Shown piece by piece: positions 9,893 to 20,405 of a stretch of DNA of 64,000 nucleotides. This DNA comes from Gambelia wislizenii (lineage: Eukaryota; Chordata; Lepidosauria; Squamata; Crotaphytidae). Position 1 is the first letter of the stretch, and every line of letters begins with the position of its first letter. The position numbers and the translations under genes were made by a program. Where the stretch lies: contig JAUMIR010000014.1 in NCBI GenBank assembly GCA_030847615.1, positions 16,282,501-16,346,500 of the forward strand, in the 5' to 3' direction. The notes beneath the pieces were generated by a model. It saw nothing but the letters and a program-made list of their open reading frames with translations, had not been told where the DNA came from and made no database searches.

Positions 9893-10209
9893 GTCTAAAC
9901 TGTTGGGCTCCCAAAGCAGGTGCAAGGACTCCAAAGGCCGGATGTAGATGACACTTTTCTAACCCAGACTAGTGGCTATCTTATGTAGGCAGAAGAGTGG
10001 GGACAGCATATGTAGGGTGGACAAATATAGGGGTTCTTCTAAAAGCAGCTCTTTCTAAGATTGAGAAATGCAGCCTGGGAAAGCAGGGGTTTGCTTGTTC
10101 CTTGGATTTACATCCTTCCAGCCATTGAAAGGGCAGCAGAGGGATGTTGAAAGCTTCTTCTGTGTGAGTTCTGTCCTGAAGTTGGAGAAAGGAAAGCACC
10201 CAGGCCCTA
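9893..10209. other. Unannotated DNA
   Basis: No feature recognised. Confidence 0.45.
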
Positions 10210-10882
10210 GAATCATAGAATCATAGAATTGTAGAGTTGGAAGAGACCACGAGGACCATCCAGTCCAACCCCCTGCCATGCAGGAAATCACAATCAAAGC
10301 ATCCCCGACAGATGGCCATCCAGCCTCTGTTTAAAGACCTCCAAGGAAGGAGACCCCACCACGCTCCGAGGGAGTGCGTTCCACTGCCGAACAGTTCTTA
10401 CTGTCAAAAAGTTCCTCCTAATGTTGAGGTGGAATCTGTTCCTGGAGCTTGCATCCATTGCTCCGTGTTCCAGTCTATGGGGCAGCAGAAAGCAAGCCTG
10501 CTCCATCCTCAATGTGACACCCCTTCAAATACTTAAACAGGGCTATCATATCGCCTCTTAACCGTCTTTTTTCCAGGCTAAACATACCCAGCTCCCTAAG
10601 TCTCTCCTCATAAGGCATGGTTTCCAGACCTTTCACCATTTTAGTTGCCCTTCTTTGGACATGCTCCAATTTGTCAATATCCTTTTTTAATTGTGGTGCC
10701 CAGAACTGGACACAGTATTCTAAGTGAGGTCTGACCAAGGCAGAATAGAGCGGCACTATGACGTCCCTTGATCTAGATACTATACTTCTATTGATACAGG
10801 CCAGAATCGCATTGGCCTTTTTAGTTGCCACATCACACTGTTGACTCATGTTCAACTTGTGGTCTACTATGGGACTCACCAG
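10210..10882 (-). mobile_element. CR1 LINE 3' end, longer copy
   Basis: Minus-strand frames give [39 protein letters not shown] and [20 protein letters not shown] of CR1 RT. A frameshift near 10490 splits the coding frame, so the copy is dead. Confidence 0.95.
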
Positions 10883-10941
10883 CTTGAGATTCCTGGCACC
10901 TTACAGGCCATTTGACCTGTACTACCTTGCTTTTCCTGCTA

Positions 10942-10976
10942 TGCTGCTGCTGCTGCTGCTGCTGCTGTTGTTGTTG

Positions 10977-11020
<44 letters not shown>
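10942..11020. repeat. (CTG)n(TTG)n(TTA)n microsatellite
   Basis: A compound trinucleotide tract changes from CTG to TTG to TTA repeats over about 80 bp, lying between two CR1 copies. Confidence 0.95.
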
Positions 11021-11022
<2 letters not shown>

Positions 11023-11135
11023 GCACCATTTCTGTAGGTGACACTTTAGAAGTAAAAGAACAAAACAGTTCCCTGCCCTCAGGGTTACAAAAGGAAAAGG
11101 GGATAGCAGTGGGAAAGGGGATTAATTCCAGCTTA

Positions 11136-11787
11136 TCATAGAATCATAGAATTGCAGAGTTGGAAGAGACCACGAGGGCCATCCAGTCCAACCCCCTGCC
11201 ACACAGGAAATCACGATCAAAGCATCCCCGACAGATGGCCATCCAGCCTCTGTTTAAAGACCTCCAAGGAAGGAGACCCCACCACGCTCCGAGGGAGTGT
11301 GTTCCACTGCCGAACAGCTCTTACTGTCAAAAAGTTCCTCCTCATGTTGAGGTGGAATCTCTGTTCCTGGAGCTTGCACCCATTGCTCCGTGTTCCAGTC
11401 TCTGGAGCAGCAGAAAACAAGCCTGCTCCATCCTCAACGTGACACCCCTTCAAATACTTAAACAGGGCTATCATATCGCCTCTAAACCGTCTTTTTTCCA
11501 GGCTAAACATACCCAGCTCCCTAAGTCTCTCCTCATAAGGCATCGTTTCCAGACCTTTCACCATTTTAGTCGCCCTCCTCTGGACACGCTCCAATTTGTC
11601 AACATCCTTTCTGAATTGTGGTGCCCAGAACTGGACACAGTATTCTAAGTGAGGTCTGACCAAGGCAGAATAGAATGGCACTATTACTTCCCTTGATCTA
11701 GACACTATACTTCTATTGATACAGCCCAAAATTGCATTGGCCTTTTTAGCTGCTGCATCACACTGTTGGCTCATGTTCAACTTGAGA
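11136..11787 (-). mobile_element. CR1 LINE 3' end with an open 187-codon frame
   Basis: A continuous minus-strand frame encodes the CR1 RT C-terminus (NMSQQCDAAAKKANAILGCI to the terminal FKQRLDGHLSGML). The 3' tip repeat is at 11136. It is one of the youngest-looking CR1 copies here, but it is 5'-truncated and cannot move by itself. Confidence 0.96.
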
Positions 11788-12718
11788 AGAAAGCTTCTTC
11801 TGCTTTCTTCTGCTTCTGGGCCCAGGCATGATGGAACTGTGCCTGACCCTTTTCTCCCCCTCCATAGCCAGGGCAGTGGCAGTTTGGAGGGAGGGAGGGC
11901 CTATGTGTCTAGATAGATTCCAGTGTATGATCTCAATTTATATGAAACAGCATTGCCATTAGCAATCAGTTACTGAAACCTGAAAAGGCCCCATCATTCT
12001 CTGTATTGTGCAGATGTATGGCAAGGGGCCCATGAAAAAACAGCCTGAGGATCACTGCTCTTTGTCTTTTCCAGTGCCAGCCCATTTCAGCTTCAGATAA
12101 ACCAACAATGGAGGCTATGACAGTAGTCCTTGTCCACTGTAAAAGCAGACAGTTGGCCACTCCACTGCTATAGCCAATACAGGAAGCCGAGAGCTGGATC
12201 TTTGGTCTCTGGATATGGCTTTGCCTGCTCCTTGGACCAAAGATGGGTAGGAGGCAGATTGGAACCTGTTGAGTGAATCTTTGTATGATTTGTTTTAGAA
12301 GTTCTGACTCCCCCATTATATAGCAACAACAGCAATGAGAAACCTTTCCATCACTGTTAAATTTTGTTGCTGGAAAGGGGATGTTCAGCAGAAAAACCAG
12401 GAGTGCGGTTTTGTGTGAAAGGATTTGCAAGCTTGGTTCTGGTAATGACTTAAAGTTCCTAGGCTAAGCATGTGCTCAGAATTTCCCTGCTCCTTCGTTC
12501 TTAACAAATGTTTACCCACTTCAAGCAGCATTGAACTCCTGGCTCCCGATAAATTGCCAGATTGTAATTAAAAACAATGTGGATTATGTGAGTCAGATGT
12601 CTGCCCATATCAACTGGCCCTTCACTGCAGGCCAAAATGTAGTTGTTTTTAATAACAGATGTCTTTAAAAAAACAAAACCACCCTGCAGGCCCTATTCAT
12701 ATATCAAGGTTTTTCTGC
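11788..12718. other. Non-repetitive upstream DNA; candidate regulatory stretch at 12440-12660
   Basis: There is no coding evidence. The 12440-12660 part is free of known repeats. It contains a homeodomain-type TAATTA site followed by an AACAATG SOX-like site (GATTGTAATTAAAAACAATG). It lies about 7.2 kb upstream of LHX3 exon 1a. A conserved element is possible, but only cross-species comparison can tell. Confidence 0.3.
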
Positions 12719-13017
12719 TTTTTTCTGCTGCTCCAGAGACTGGAACACGGAGCAATGGATGCAAGCTCCCCGAACAGAGATTCCACCTCAACATTAGGAG
12801 GAACTTTCTGACAGTAAAAGCTGTTCGGCAGTGGAAGACACTCCCTCGGAGTGTGTCTCCTTCCTTGGAGGTCTCCTTCCTTGGAGGTCTTTAAACAGAG
12901 GCTGGATTGCCATCTGTCGGGGATGGTTTGATTGTGATTTCCTGCGTGGCAGGGGGTTGGACTGGATGGCCCTTGTGGTCTCTTCCAACTCTACAATTCT
13001 ATGATTCTATGATTCTA
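12719..13017 (+). mobile_element. CR1 LINE 3' end
   Basis: The plus strand encodes AAPETGTRSNGCKLPEQRFH and the rest of the CR1 tail, ending in the ATTCTATGATTCT repeat. A short duplication, CTCCTTCCTTGGAGGTCT twice, lies near 12860-12890. Confidence 0.92.
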
Positions 13018-13156
13018 AGGTGCTACCTTTTCTCACAGCTTGCCAGAGATGAGTGGAGAGACCTTAACTCTGTCTCTCACTGTTGTTTTACAAGTTTCCT
13101 ACCCATCCTGAGACCCTTGCAACACCCTTTCCTCTTTCATGTCCAAGCCCCCATAT

Positions 13157-13264
13157 CTCTGTCAGGGTTGCTTTGATCGTGATTCCTGCATGGCAGGGGG
13201 TTGGACTGGATGGCCCTCGTGGTCTCTTCCATCTCTACAATTCTATGATTCTATGATTCTATGA
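13157..13264 (+). mobile_element. CR1 3' tip
   Basis: About 105 bp of the CR1 3' end (TTGGACTGGATGGCCCTCG), ending in three ATTCTATG units. Confidence 0.9.
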
Positions 13265-13348
13265 AGGTTTGCGTTTTGGTTTGGAATTTAGCCGTGAACA
13301 CTTATATCCGTGGATGCCAAATCCGTGGATACGGAGGAATACTTGTAT
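13265..13348. mobile_element. MITE family A, partial
   Basis: One terminal part only: TTTGCGTTTTGG, ATCCGTGGAT, AAATCCGTGGATACGGAGG. Confidence 0.65.
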
Positions 13349-13790
13349 ATATTAAAAGGGGTGGGTAGGTGTGTTGTCTGCTATCCTCCCAGGTCCCAGG
13401 AGGGGCCGCTGTGACTTACAGACTTTAGGAAAATGCCAACCCTCTGCATCAAATAATGTCCTTAGAAGGGTGGCCTGGAGAAGGTTCGGGTAGGAAAGAA
13501 AAGCCAAGGGGAATATTCTCAGTCCCTTGGGACTGGCTTTGCCTCTCCTGTCCAGTCTGGTTGCTGCTTCTTCCAGAATTATCCCCCTCTGTGTTCCCAG
13601 AATTACTCTTCGCTTTGGGAAGAGGGTTGATGGCGAGGAACGTGGCAGAAATCCGAAATCCCCACAAGCTGAAGAGGTGTGGAGGGGGAAAATATCTCCA
13701 TTTCGGATTTTTGCATTCCCCCATTTCCCAAGAAGAGAAATATGTAAGGTTTTCCTTTACAGTGGCTCATTCTATTGCTCCAGAGTTTAC

Positions 13791-13825
<35 letters not shown>

Positions 13826-13854
13826 TTCAACTGATAAGAAAAGAGATCTCACTT
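13349..13854. other. Unannotated DNA with (AC)n
   Basis: Unrecognised sequence carrying an (AC)n tract at 13793-13823. Several open frames overlap, but none shows a domain. Confidence 0.5.
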
Positions 13855-14065
13855 AAAGATTTGGAAGAACTGCTTTACTGTAAAAGCTGTTTAACATTGG
13901 AATGGACTGGCTCGGTGGGTGTCGGATTCTCCTTCTTTGGACGTCTTTAAACAGAGGTTGGATGGGCATCTTTTGAAAGTTTCTTTTTTTGTCGTGCATT
14001 TCTGCCTGGCAAGTGGGTTTGACTAGATGGCCCTTGGGTATTTTCCTACTGTATGAATCTATGAT
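13855..14065 (+). mobile_element. Diverged CR1 3' end
   Basis: TTACTGTAAAAGCTGTTTAA, GACGTCTTTAAACAGAGGTT and TTGACTAGATGGCCCTTGGG follow the CR1 tail order with many changes. It looks older than its neighbours. Confidence 0.75.
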
Positions 14066-14405
14066 GTGCCAACTTGGGATCCTCACCCTAGACAGCGCCT
14101 AAATCTGATAACACATCCCATGGGGGGGGGGTCTTTTCAGTGCAACGTGTCCCATGGGGCTGGCCCGAGGAGGATTTTGTCCTAATCCCAAGCACGTGGA
14201 GCCTTCAGAGTTTAATTCGGTGTTAATGTAGACTTTTAAAAAATGTTTTTAAGTGTGATCTTTTTAAAAAATGAGTTTCCAGCCTTAGAGAAAAGTCGAG
14301 CTAGAAAGAAATTAATAAGAATAAGGAGAGTTGTTGCAAAGAGTTTGGTCAAATTTACTCCAGAATAAACACTCGCAGGATTGGGCTTCTTTGAAACTTT
14401 GGACA
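14066..14405. other. Unannotated DNA
   Basis: Nothing recognised. Confidence 0.45.
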
Positions 14406-14756
14406 TAGAATCATAGAGTTGGAAGAGACCCCAAGGGCCATCCAGTCCAACCCCCTTCATGCAGGAATACACAATCAAAGCATTCTGGACAGATGGCCAT
14501 CCAGACTCTGTTTAAAAACCTCCAAAGAAGGAGACTCCACCACACTCCCAGGCAGTGCGTTCCACTGTCCAACAGCTCTTACTGTTCTTCCTAATGTTTA
14601 GGTGAAATCTCTTTTCCTGGAATTTGAACCCATTGCTCCGTGTCCTAGTCTCTGGAGCAGCAGAAAACAAGCTTCCCCCATCCTCAATATAACATCCCTT
14701 CAAATATTTAAACATGGCTATCATGTTACCTCTTCACCATCTCTTCTCCAGACTAA
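14406..14756 (-). mobile_element. CR1 LINE 3' end
   Basis: The minus strand encodes [20 protein letters not shown] and the following CR1 tail. A short deletion occurs around 14585. Confidence 0.9.
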
Positions 14757-14814
14757 GAAAGAAAACCTCTCTCCAATGAATGTTGTCAAACCAACCTTGA
14801 CATTTCAATTTAAA

Positions 14815-14977
14815 TCCTTTCCTTTCCCCCACTCCTCCTCCCTTCCTTCCCCAGCCTTTCCCTTTTTCGTTTTCCTTTTCCCTTCTTCCCCCTTTTCTTT
14901 CTCCTTTCCTTCTTTTCCCATATTTTCCTTTTCTCCCCTTCTCTTCTCCTTTCTTTTTCCTTCTCCTCCCCCCATCC
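14815..14977. repeat. Pyrimidine-rich low-complexity tract
   Basis: About 160 bp almost wholly of C and T on the plus strand (CTTCC, CCTTTT units). Open frames in it are compositional artefacts. Confidence 0.85.
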
Positions 14978-15454
14978 CACTTTAAGCCCATTTCAAGTCT
15001 TGGATTTTAGTTTTAAGAATAACTCTTCACCCCGGCATCCAGAGTCCTCCCTGCCTCCGGAATCCGGTAAAGCTGGCAACCCCTTCCCTCCATAGGATCC
15101 AAAGATATGGGGCTGGTTTTAAATCGGATGAAGCGCGAGAGCCAAAGGCGCGTCTGCACTGCCTCCGTTATTGCGCATCAGCGTTCAAAATCTGGCTACC
15201 AAAGCCAGGGACGAGGTTGCCCGCCTGATAGAAGAGATCAAGGAAGATCTTTGGGGAATGCTTCTCCCCACCCATAAAATCTCCAGGGGAGGGAATAGTT
15301 GCGGGATGGGGAAAGGGATTTTAGGGACAGTTCTGAAGCGTTGCTTTGCAAGGAGGGCTGGGGGAAAGGACAACCATCATGGCAGACAAATCTGCTCCGA
15401 ACTGAATAAAAAAAAATTACCTTTTGTCTCATTCTCTTGAAGATCATGCCGGGA
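14978..15454. other. Unannotated, non-repetitive DNA
   Basis: No known repeat or exon. It is moderately GC-rich, and its function is unknown. Confidence 0.4.
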
Positions 15455-15616
15455 TTCATAGAATCGTAAAGTTGGAAGAGACACCCAAGGGTCATCCAGT
15501 CCAACCCCATTCTGCCATGAAGGAACACAAATCAAAGCATTACCGACAGAAGGCCATCTAGCCTCTGTTTCAAAACCTCCAAAAAAGGAGACCACCACAC
15601 TCCCAGGCAGAGCATT
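15455..15616 (-). mobile_element. CR1 3' end, cut by a second CR1
   Basis: The CR1 3' tip (TTCATAGAATCGTAAAGTTG) and the start of the tail end abruptly at a new CR1 tip at 15617. Confidence 0.85.
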
Positions 15617-16066
15617 CTATAGAATCAGAGTTGGAAGAGACCCCAAGGGCCATCCAGTCCAACCCCCTGCCATGCAGGAATACACCATCAAAGCATTCTT
15701 AACAGATGGCCATCCAGACTCTGTTTAAAAACCTCCAAACAAAGAGACTCCACCACACTCTCAGGCAGCGTACTCCACTTCTGAACATCTCTTACTGTCA
15801 GGATGTTCTTCCTAATGTTTAGGTGGAATCTCTTTTCCTGGAGTTTGAACCCATTGCTCCGTGTCCTAGTCTCTGGAGCAGCAGAAAACAAGCTTGCTCC
15901 ATCCTCAGTGTGACATCCCTTCAAATATTTAAACATGGCTATCATGTCACCTCTCAACCTTCTCTTCTCCAGGCTAAACACGCCCAGCTCCCTAAGTCTC
16001 TCCTCATCGGGCATCATGACTTCCAGACCTCCCACCATTTTGGTCGCCCTCCTCTGGACACAGCTT
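15617..16066 (-). mobile_element. CR1 LINE 3' end
   Basis: The minus strand encodes [20 protein letters not shown] and [20 protein letters not shown]. It is inserted within or beside an earlier same-strand CR1. Confidence 0.93.
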
Positions 16067-16106
16067 CTCAGTTGTCAGCATTAAAACTATTGTTGTAAGA
16101 ATATAT

Positions 16107-16546
16107 CAGGGACACCATTTTGCCATGCCGTTGCATATAATGGGACTTGAGTATTCACGGATTGTGGTATCCACGGGCTGGTGGTCCTGGAACCAAACCC
16201 CAGCGAATGTGAAGGGACAACTGTACTTTCTTCAGACTGGACGCCATCAGTTGCGTGTAGCGGTGTTGTTATTCACTATGTGTGTGTATGTATACACACA
16301 TACATACAGTTGTCCCTTCCTATTCGCTGGGGTTTGGTTCCAGGACCACCCCCCCCGTGGATACCAAAATCCGTGAATACTCAAGTCCCATTACAGTATA
16401 TGCAATGGCATAGAAAAATGGTGTCCCTTATAGAAGATGACCAAAAAACAAAACAAAAAAACCACAAACAAACAAACCCATGAATACTTAATTCCGTGGA
16501 TACAGAATCCGTGGATACCAAATCCGTGGATACGGAGGAACAACTT
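16107..16546. mobile_element. MITE family A: one partial and one full copy, inverted
   Basis: 16107-16228 is a half copy ending GAAGGGACAACTGTA. 16309-16546 runs from CAGTTGTCCCTTCCTATTCG to GAGGAACAACTTTA. The two face each other across a TATACACACATACATAC spacer. Confidence 0.75.
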
Positions 16547-16764
16547 TATACACACACGGTTGTGCAGAAAATGTGATCCTTGAGATTAGAGGGTAATGAA
16601 ATGCAAAGGGGTTTGGGGAGTGGGGACACACACCAGACTGTGATCATTGTACCGAAGCTGCAAAGGGATAGATTTCTCTGTTTGGTTTCTATCCTGCTTT
16701 TCTTCCAATCCAGGGATCCGAGGCAGGTCACAACACCACAAACAACCACTACACCCCCCATGAA

Positions 16765-16785
16765 AAAAACCATATATATATCTAT

Positions 16786-16821
<36 letters not shown>

Positions 16822-16822
16822 C
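16765..16822. repeat. (CA)n/(TA)n microsatellite
   Basis: A compound dinucleotide tract: TATATATCTATA, (CA)n, TATATATATA. Confidence 0.95.
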
Positions 16823-16827
16823 CTAAA

Positions 16828-17345
16828 GGCACTAGATCCCAACTGATATTGGAAGCTAAGTAGAGCCTGTCCTGGTTAGCGCTTGAATGGGAGACTTTAG
16901 CTCTATTTCAGAGGAAGGCACTGGCAAAATCACCTCTGAGTATTCGTTGCCTAAGAAAACCCTATGGAATGCATGGGGTCTCCATATGTCAACAGGCAAC
17001 TTGAAGGCACATATCATACACGAGATCTGAGCTTGGTCCCTTTTCCCCAAATGCTGCAGGCTAGAATTTCCAAAGCATGGGGAAAAGTGTCTTTTTGGAC
17101 TGTCACTCCCAGATTCTCCCAGCCAGCTTTTCTGGCTGGGGGATTTGGGGAGTGGCAGTCCAAAAAAGAAGAAACTTTCCCATGCCCAGAAGCAATACCA
17201 GGTGCTGATGGCTCTATTTCAGAGGAAGAAACTGGCCAAACCATCTCTGAGGATTCCTTGCCTAAGAAAACCCCATGAAATTCATGGGGTCTCCATAAGT
17301 CAACAGGAGATTTGAAGGCACAAACACACACTCACATACACATAT
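16828..17345 (+). mobile_element. Composite 5S-headed SINE with internal foldback
   Basis: A 5S rRNA-like head (CACTAGATCCCAACTGATAT, GGTTAGCGCTTGAATGGGAG) leads to the tail CCTAAGAAAACCCTATG and CTTGAAGGCACA. A spacer follows with a foldback (GACTGTCACTCCCAG against GGAGTGGCAGTCC). A second, head-truncated monomer comes last. The same order recurs at 42582-43110. Confidence 0.75.
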
Positions 17346-17364
17346 GTTGTTGCTGCTGCTGCTA

Positions 17365-17610
17365 CAGTAGGGCCCCTGGATCCACTGGGCATTGGTTCGG
17401 GGGGGGGGTATGGATACCAAAAACTGTGGATAACACAAACACCATTAAAAACAATGGGACTTCCAGTTTAAAATACCATAGAGTTGCTTTGGAGGACCTA
17501 GAAAAAGGCTAGAGAGGACACATTCTCTAGGAAGACTCTATGGTAGGTGTGTTGTTTTGTGGATAATTGAATCAGTGGATAATGAATCAGTGGATACGGG
17601 GGTCCTACTG
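17365..17610. mobile_element. MITE family B, full copy
   Basis: CAGTAGGGCCCCTGGATCC at the left pairs with GGATACGGGGGTCCTACTG at the right, flanked by TA on both sides. This fits a Tc1/mariner-type non-autonomous element. Confidence 0.78.
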
Positions 17611-17615
17611 TACCT

Positions 17616-17865
17616 TCAAGTCATTTCCAACTTAGGGAAACATATTTTGGGGTTTTTCTCACCAAGATTTGTTCAGAGGAGGTTTGCCTTTGCCTTCCCC
17701 GATACTGAAAAGAGTGTGACTTGCTCAGGGTCACCCACTGGGTTTCCATGGCAGAATCAAACCCTGGTCTCCCAGAATCTTAGTCCAATAATCAAACCAC
17801 TAGGCCAGATTGGCTCCATTTTCTTGGCAAGATTTGTTCAGAAGGAGTTTGCCAGGTCTCCTGAG
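17616..17865 (-). mobile_element. tRNA-derived SINE pair
   Basis: A minus-strand SINE (tail TTCAAGTCATTTCCAACTTA, box B complement) is followed by the tail piece of a second (TTCTTGGCAAGATTTGTTCA). Confidence 0.75.
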
Positions 17866-17869
17866 TTCC

Positions 17870-18247
17870 CCCAAGCTGGAAGGTGTCCAAAGGAGGACGA
17901 CCAGGATGGTGGGAGGTCTGGAAGCCATGATGCCCTATGAGGAGTGGCTTAGGGATCTGGGTATGTTTAGCCTTGGAGAAGAGAAGGTTGAGAGGGGACA
18001 TGACAGCCATGTTTAAATATTTGAAGGGATGTCATATTGAGGATGGGGCAAGCTTGTTTTCTGCTGCTCCAGAGACTAGAACACGGAGCAATGGGTTCAA
18101 ACTAGAGGAAAAGAAATTCCACCTAAACATTAGGAAGAACTTCCTGACAGGAAGAGCTGTTTGGAAGTGGAATAGACTTCCTGTATGTCAGGGGGGTCGG
18201 ACCAGATGGCCCTTTTGGTCTCTTCCAACTCTATGATTCTATGATTC
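17870..18247 (+). mobile_element. CR1 LINE 3' end
   Basis: The plus strand encodes the CR1 tail [20 protein letters not shown] with a frameshift near 17970. It lacks about 100 bp before the 3' tip. Confidence 0.92.
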
Positions 18248-18385
18248 AATCATTTGCACCAAAGGAAGCAACAAGCAAGTTAAACCCTAATCCTGTACTT
18301 ACTACAAACAAACCTTCTTCCTTATCTGCAGAAGAGTGGTTTTATGCCCAAAAATGTATGTCAGCAGACAAAAGGACAGTAATGT

Positions 18386-19066
18386 ACAGTTGTCCCTCTG
18401 TATCCATGGATTTGGTATTCACAGATTTAGGTATTCACAGCTTGAAAATATTCTTTAAAAAGTACTAATCCAAAAAGCAAATCTTGATTTTGCCATCTTA
18501 TATAAGGGACGCCATTTTGCTATGCCATTGCATATCATGGGACTTGAGTACAGTTGTCCCGCCGTATCCACGGATTTGGTATTCATGGATTTAAGTATTC
18601 ACTTCTTGAAAAAGTAACAACCCAAAAAGCAAACCTTGATTTTGCCATCTTATATAAGGGACCCCATTTTGCTATGCCATTGCATATAATGGGACTTGAG
18701 TATTCACGGATTTTGATATCCATGGATTTAAATATTCACAGCTTGAAAATATTCTTTAAAAAATGATAATCTGAAAAGCAAACCTTGATTTTTCCATCTT
18801 ACATATGGGACACCATTTTGCTATGCCATTGTGTATAATGGGACTTGAGTATTCACGGATTTTGATATCCACGGATTTAAGTATTCACAGCTTGAAAATA
18901 TTCTTTAAAAAATAATAATCTGAAAAGCAAACCTTGATTTTGCCATCTTATATAAGGGACACCATTTTGATATGCCATTGCATCTAATGGGACTTGAGTA
19001 TTCATGGATTTTGGTATCCAGGGGGGTCCTGGAACCAAATCCCAGTGAATATGAAGGGACAACTGC
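18386..19066. mobile_element. MITE family A in a local tandem array
   Basis: The block TATTCACAGCTTGAAAATAT through GGGACTTGAGTATTCACGG recurs four times at about 150-165 bp spacing (starting near 18387, 18551, 18717 and 18867). Only the outermost ends look like true termini (CAGTTGTCCCTCTGTATCC, GAAGGGACAACTGCA). Confidence 0.8.
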
Positions 19067-19319
19067 ACATCCATTTGATATAGAAGGGTGTGTGCAGAAC
19101 TGGTTTAAGGGATTTTGGGGCCCCCTGCAATGCTTTATTTTGGGGGCCCTTTATGTTTATCTCAGGTCAATGTAACCTAAGTCAACCAAGCTATTCACAG
19201 TACAGGATATTCAGATTATGACTAATAATGTTTTTGCAGGAGGAGGGTTACAAGCCCCCCCACACAATGATGGGGCCCCCTGCGGATGCTGACGCTGCCG
19301 GTGCCTTAAACTGACCCTG
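19067..19319. other. Unannotated DNA upstream of the LHX3 island
   Basis: The stretch contains GGGGCCCCCTG twice and nothing else recognised. Confidence 0.4.
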
Positions 19320-20010
19320 TGTGCAGGGTCAAGGCGCTAGTCCACACCGAGGCTGGGCATCCGAGTGGCTCAGAGAGGGGAGAGGCAGAGAAGCCCTTTG
19401 GGAGGCTGGGCGCTCCTTCAGCACCATGGGTAGCTTCAGCACCTCGGACAGCTCCTGGCGTGCTCCGGGCTTTGCTTGCCCTTTGTTCCTTTAACTGGGA
19501 AGCCTCGGGACTGAGGGTGGGGGGGGGGGGAGGGGGAGAGGGAGGAGCAAGGAGGGGGGGGGCTACCCAGATCAACTGCCTTTTGCGGGGCAGCTTTGCA
19601 GAGGGAAATCCCTGCTGCTGAGGCTGCTTTGGCTTTTGCTCCTGGCACCCCCCCGGACCCCCCCCAGCTTTGGAGCCTCCCTGGGACCTGGCGGAGGGGG
19701 CCTCCCTGCATTGGGCTCCAGTCTTGGCCACAGCAAGGAGGGAGTTCGGACTAGGGACCTGGGGAGGGCGCGGATTTGGCCGGGAGGGGAGAGGTGGCTT
19801 TGGTGCAACTTTGCAGCGGTCTGGCAGAGCCCGAGCGATGCTGCTGGAGCGAGCCCGTGCCGAGAAAGGGGGCCCCGCCGAGGCCTGCGCCTTCAGCCGG
19901 AGTCCAGGTAAGAAGAGTCCCCCCCCCCTGCAAGGCTGGTCCTCGCCGACGCCGCTGCGGCTTGTCCGTTGGGCTGCGACGCTGCAGACGCGGCCATCTG
20001 GTCCGGACAG
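19320..20010 (+). promoter_or_regulatory. LHX3: CpG-rich island around LHX3 exon 1a
   Basis: GC- and CpG-rich DNA surrounds the first coding exon and is sharply different from the AT-rich repeats on either side. No TATA box is obvious, so a CpG-island promoter with dispersed starts is inferred. G-rich runs at 19519-19560 could slow polymerases or form quadruplexes. The exact start site cannot be read from sequence. Confidence 0.65.
19838..19907 (+). CDS. LHX3: LHX3 exon 1a coding part (isoform a N-terminus)
   Basis: ATG at 19838 opens a 23-codon frame (MLLERARAEKGGPAEACAFS, then RSP) ending in one extra G before the donor GTAAGA at 19908. This matches the short N-terminus of vertebrate LHX3a, which begins MLLE and ends just before the first LIM domain. 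Phase 1 fits exon 2 exactly: G joins AG to make Glu. LHX3 is a nuclear LIM-homeodomain activator needed for pituitary and motor-neuron development; the isoforms differ only before the LIM domains. The start is set by homology, and the upstream frame has no other plausible Met. Alternative: none likely. Confidence 0.92.
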
Positions 20011-20098
20011 GGTGTGGGTGGGGAGGAACAGGCTTACTGGGATGGGGAGAGAGAGAGAAAGGGGGAAAGACATTTTCGGGCTTTTTATTTTTTGCTTT

Positions 20099-20405
20099 TT
20101 TGCTGAATGCAAATTGCATTTAAATTTTTTTTCCAAAATGTAAATTGCACGGTTTTTTTTTTTTAAATTGCAATTTGGGGCAAGTTTTACTATTTGCAGT
20201 TTTGCAAATTTTTTTGCTAAATATAAATTGCACGGCTTTGGGCAATTTGCAATTCTGGGCCGGTTTTACTATTTGCAATTTTGCAATTTTATTTATTTAT
20301 TTATTTATTTGGTGCTAAATGTCAATTGCATGGCTTTTGGCAAATTGCAATTCTGGGCCAATTTTACTATTTGCAATTTTGCATTTTCTTTTCGCAAATT
20401 GCAAT
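20099..20405 (+). repeat. Three-unit AATTGCAAT-rich tandem repeat
   Basis: Three units of about 100-115 bp start near 20099, 20213 and 20311. Each runs GCTRAATGYAAATTGCA, then GGCAATTTGCAATTCTGGGC and GTTTTACTATTTGCA. An ATTT microsatellite ends the second unit. It lies about 190 bp inside the intron after exon 1a. Confidence 0.8.

Noticed and set aside
11217..11780. 187-codon open frame as a host gene
   Set aside because: It is the CR1 reverse transcriptase C-terminus with the CR1 3' terminal repeat; related copies occur more than twenty times in the window.
16828..17010. Functional 5S rRNA gene
   Set aside because: The 5S-like part is incomplete and fused to a SINE tail; similar heads recur many times with substitutions.
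19306..20136. 276-codon minus-strand frame antisense to LHX3 exon 1a
   Set aside because: GC-rich islands commonly keep frames open. The residues are Pro/Ser/Arg-rich with no domain, and the sense strand has a well-supported exon.
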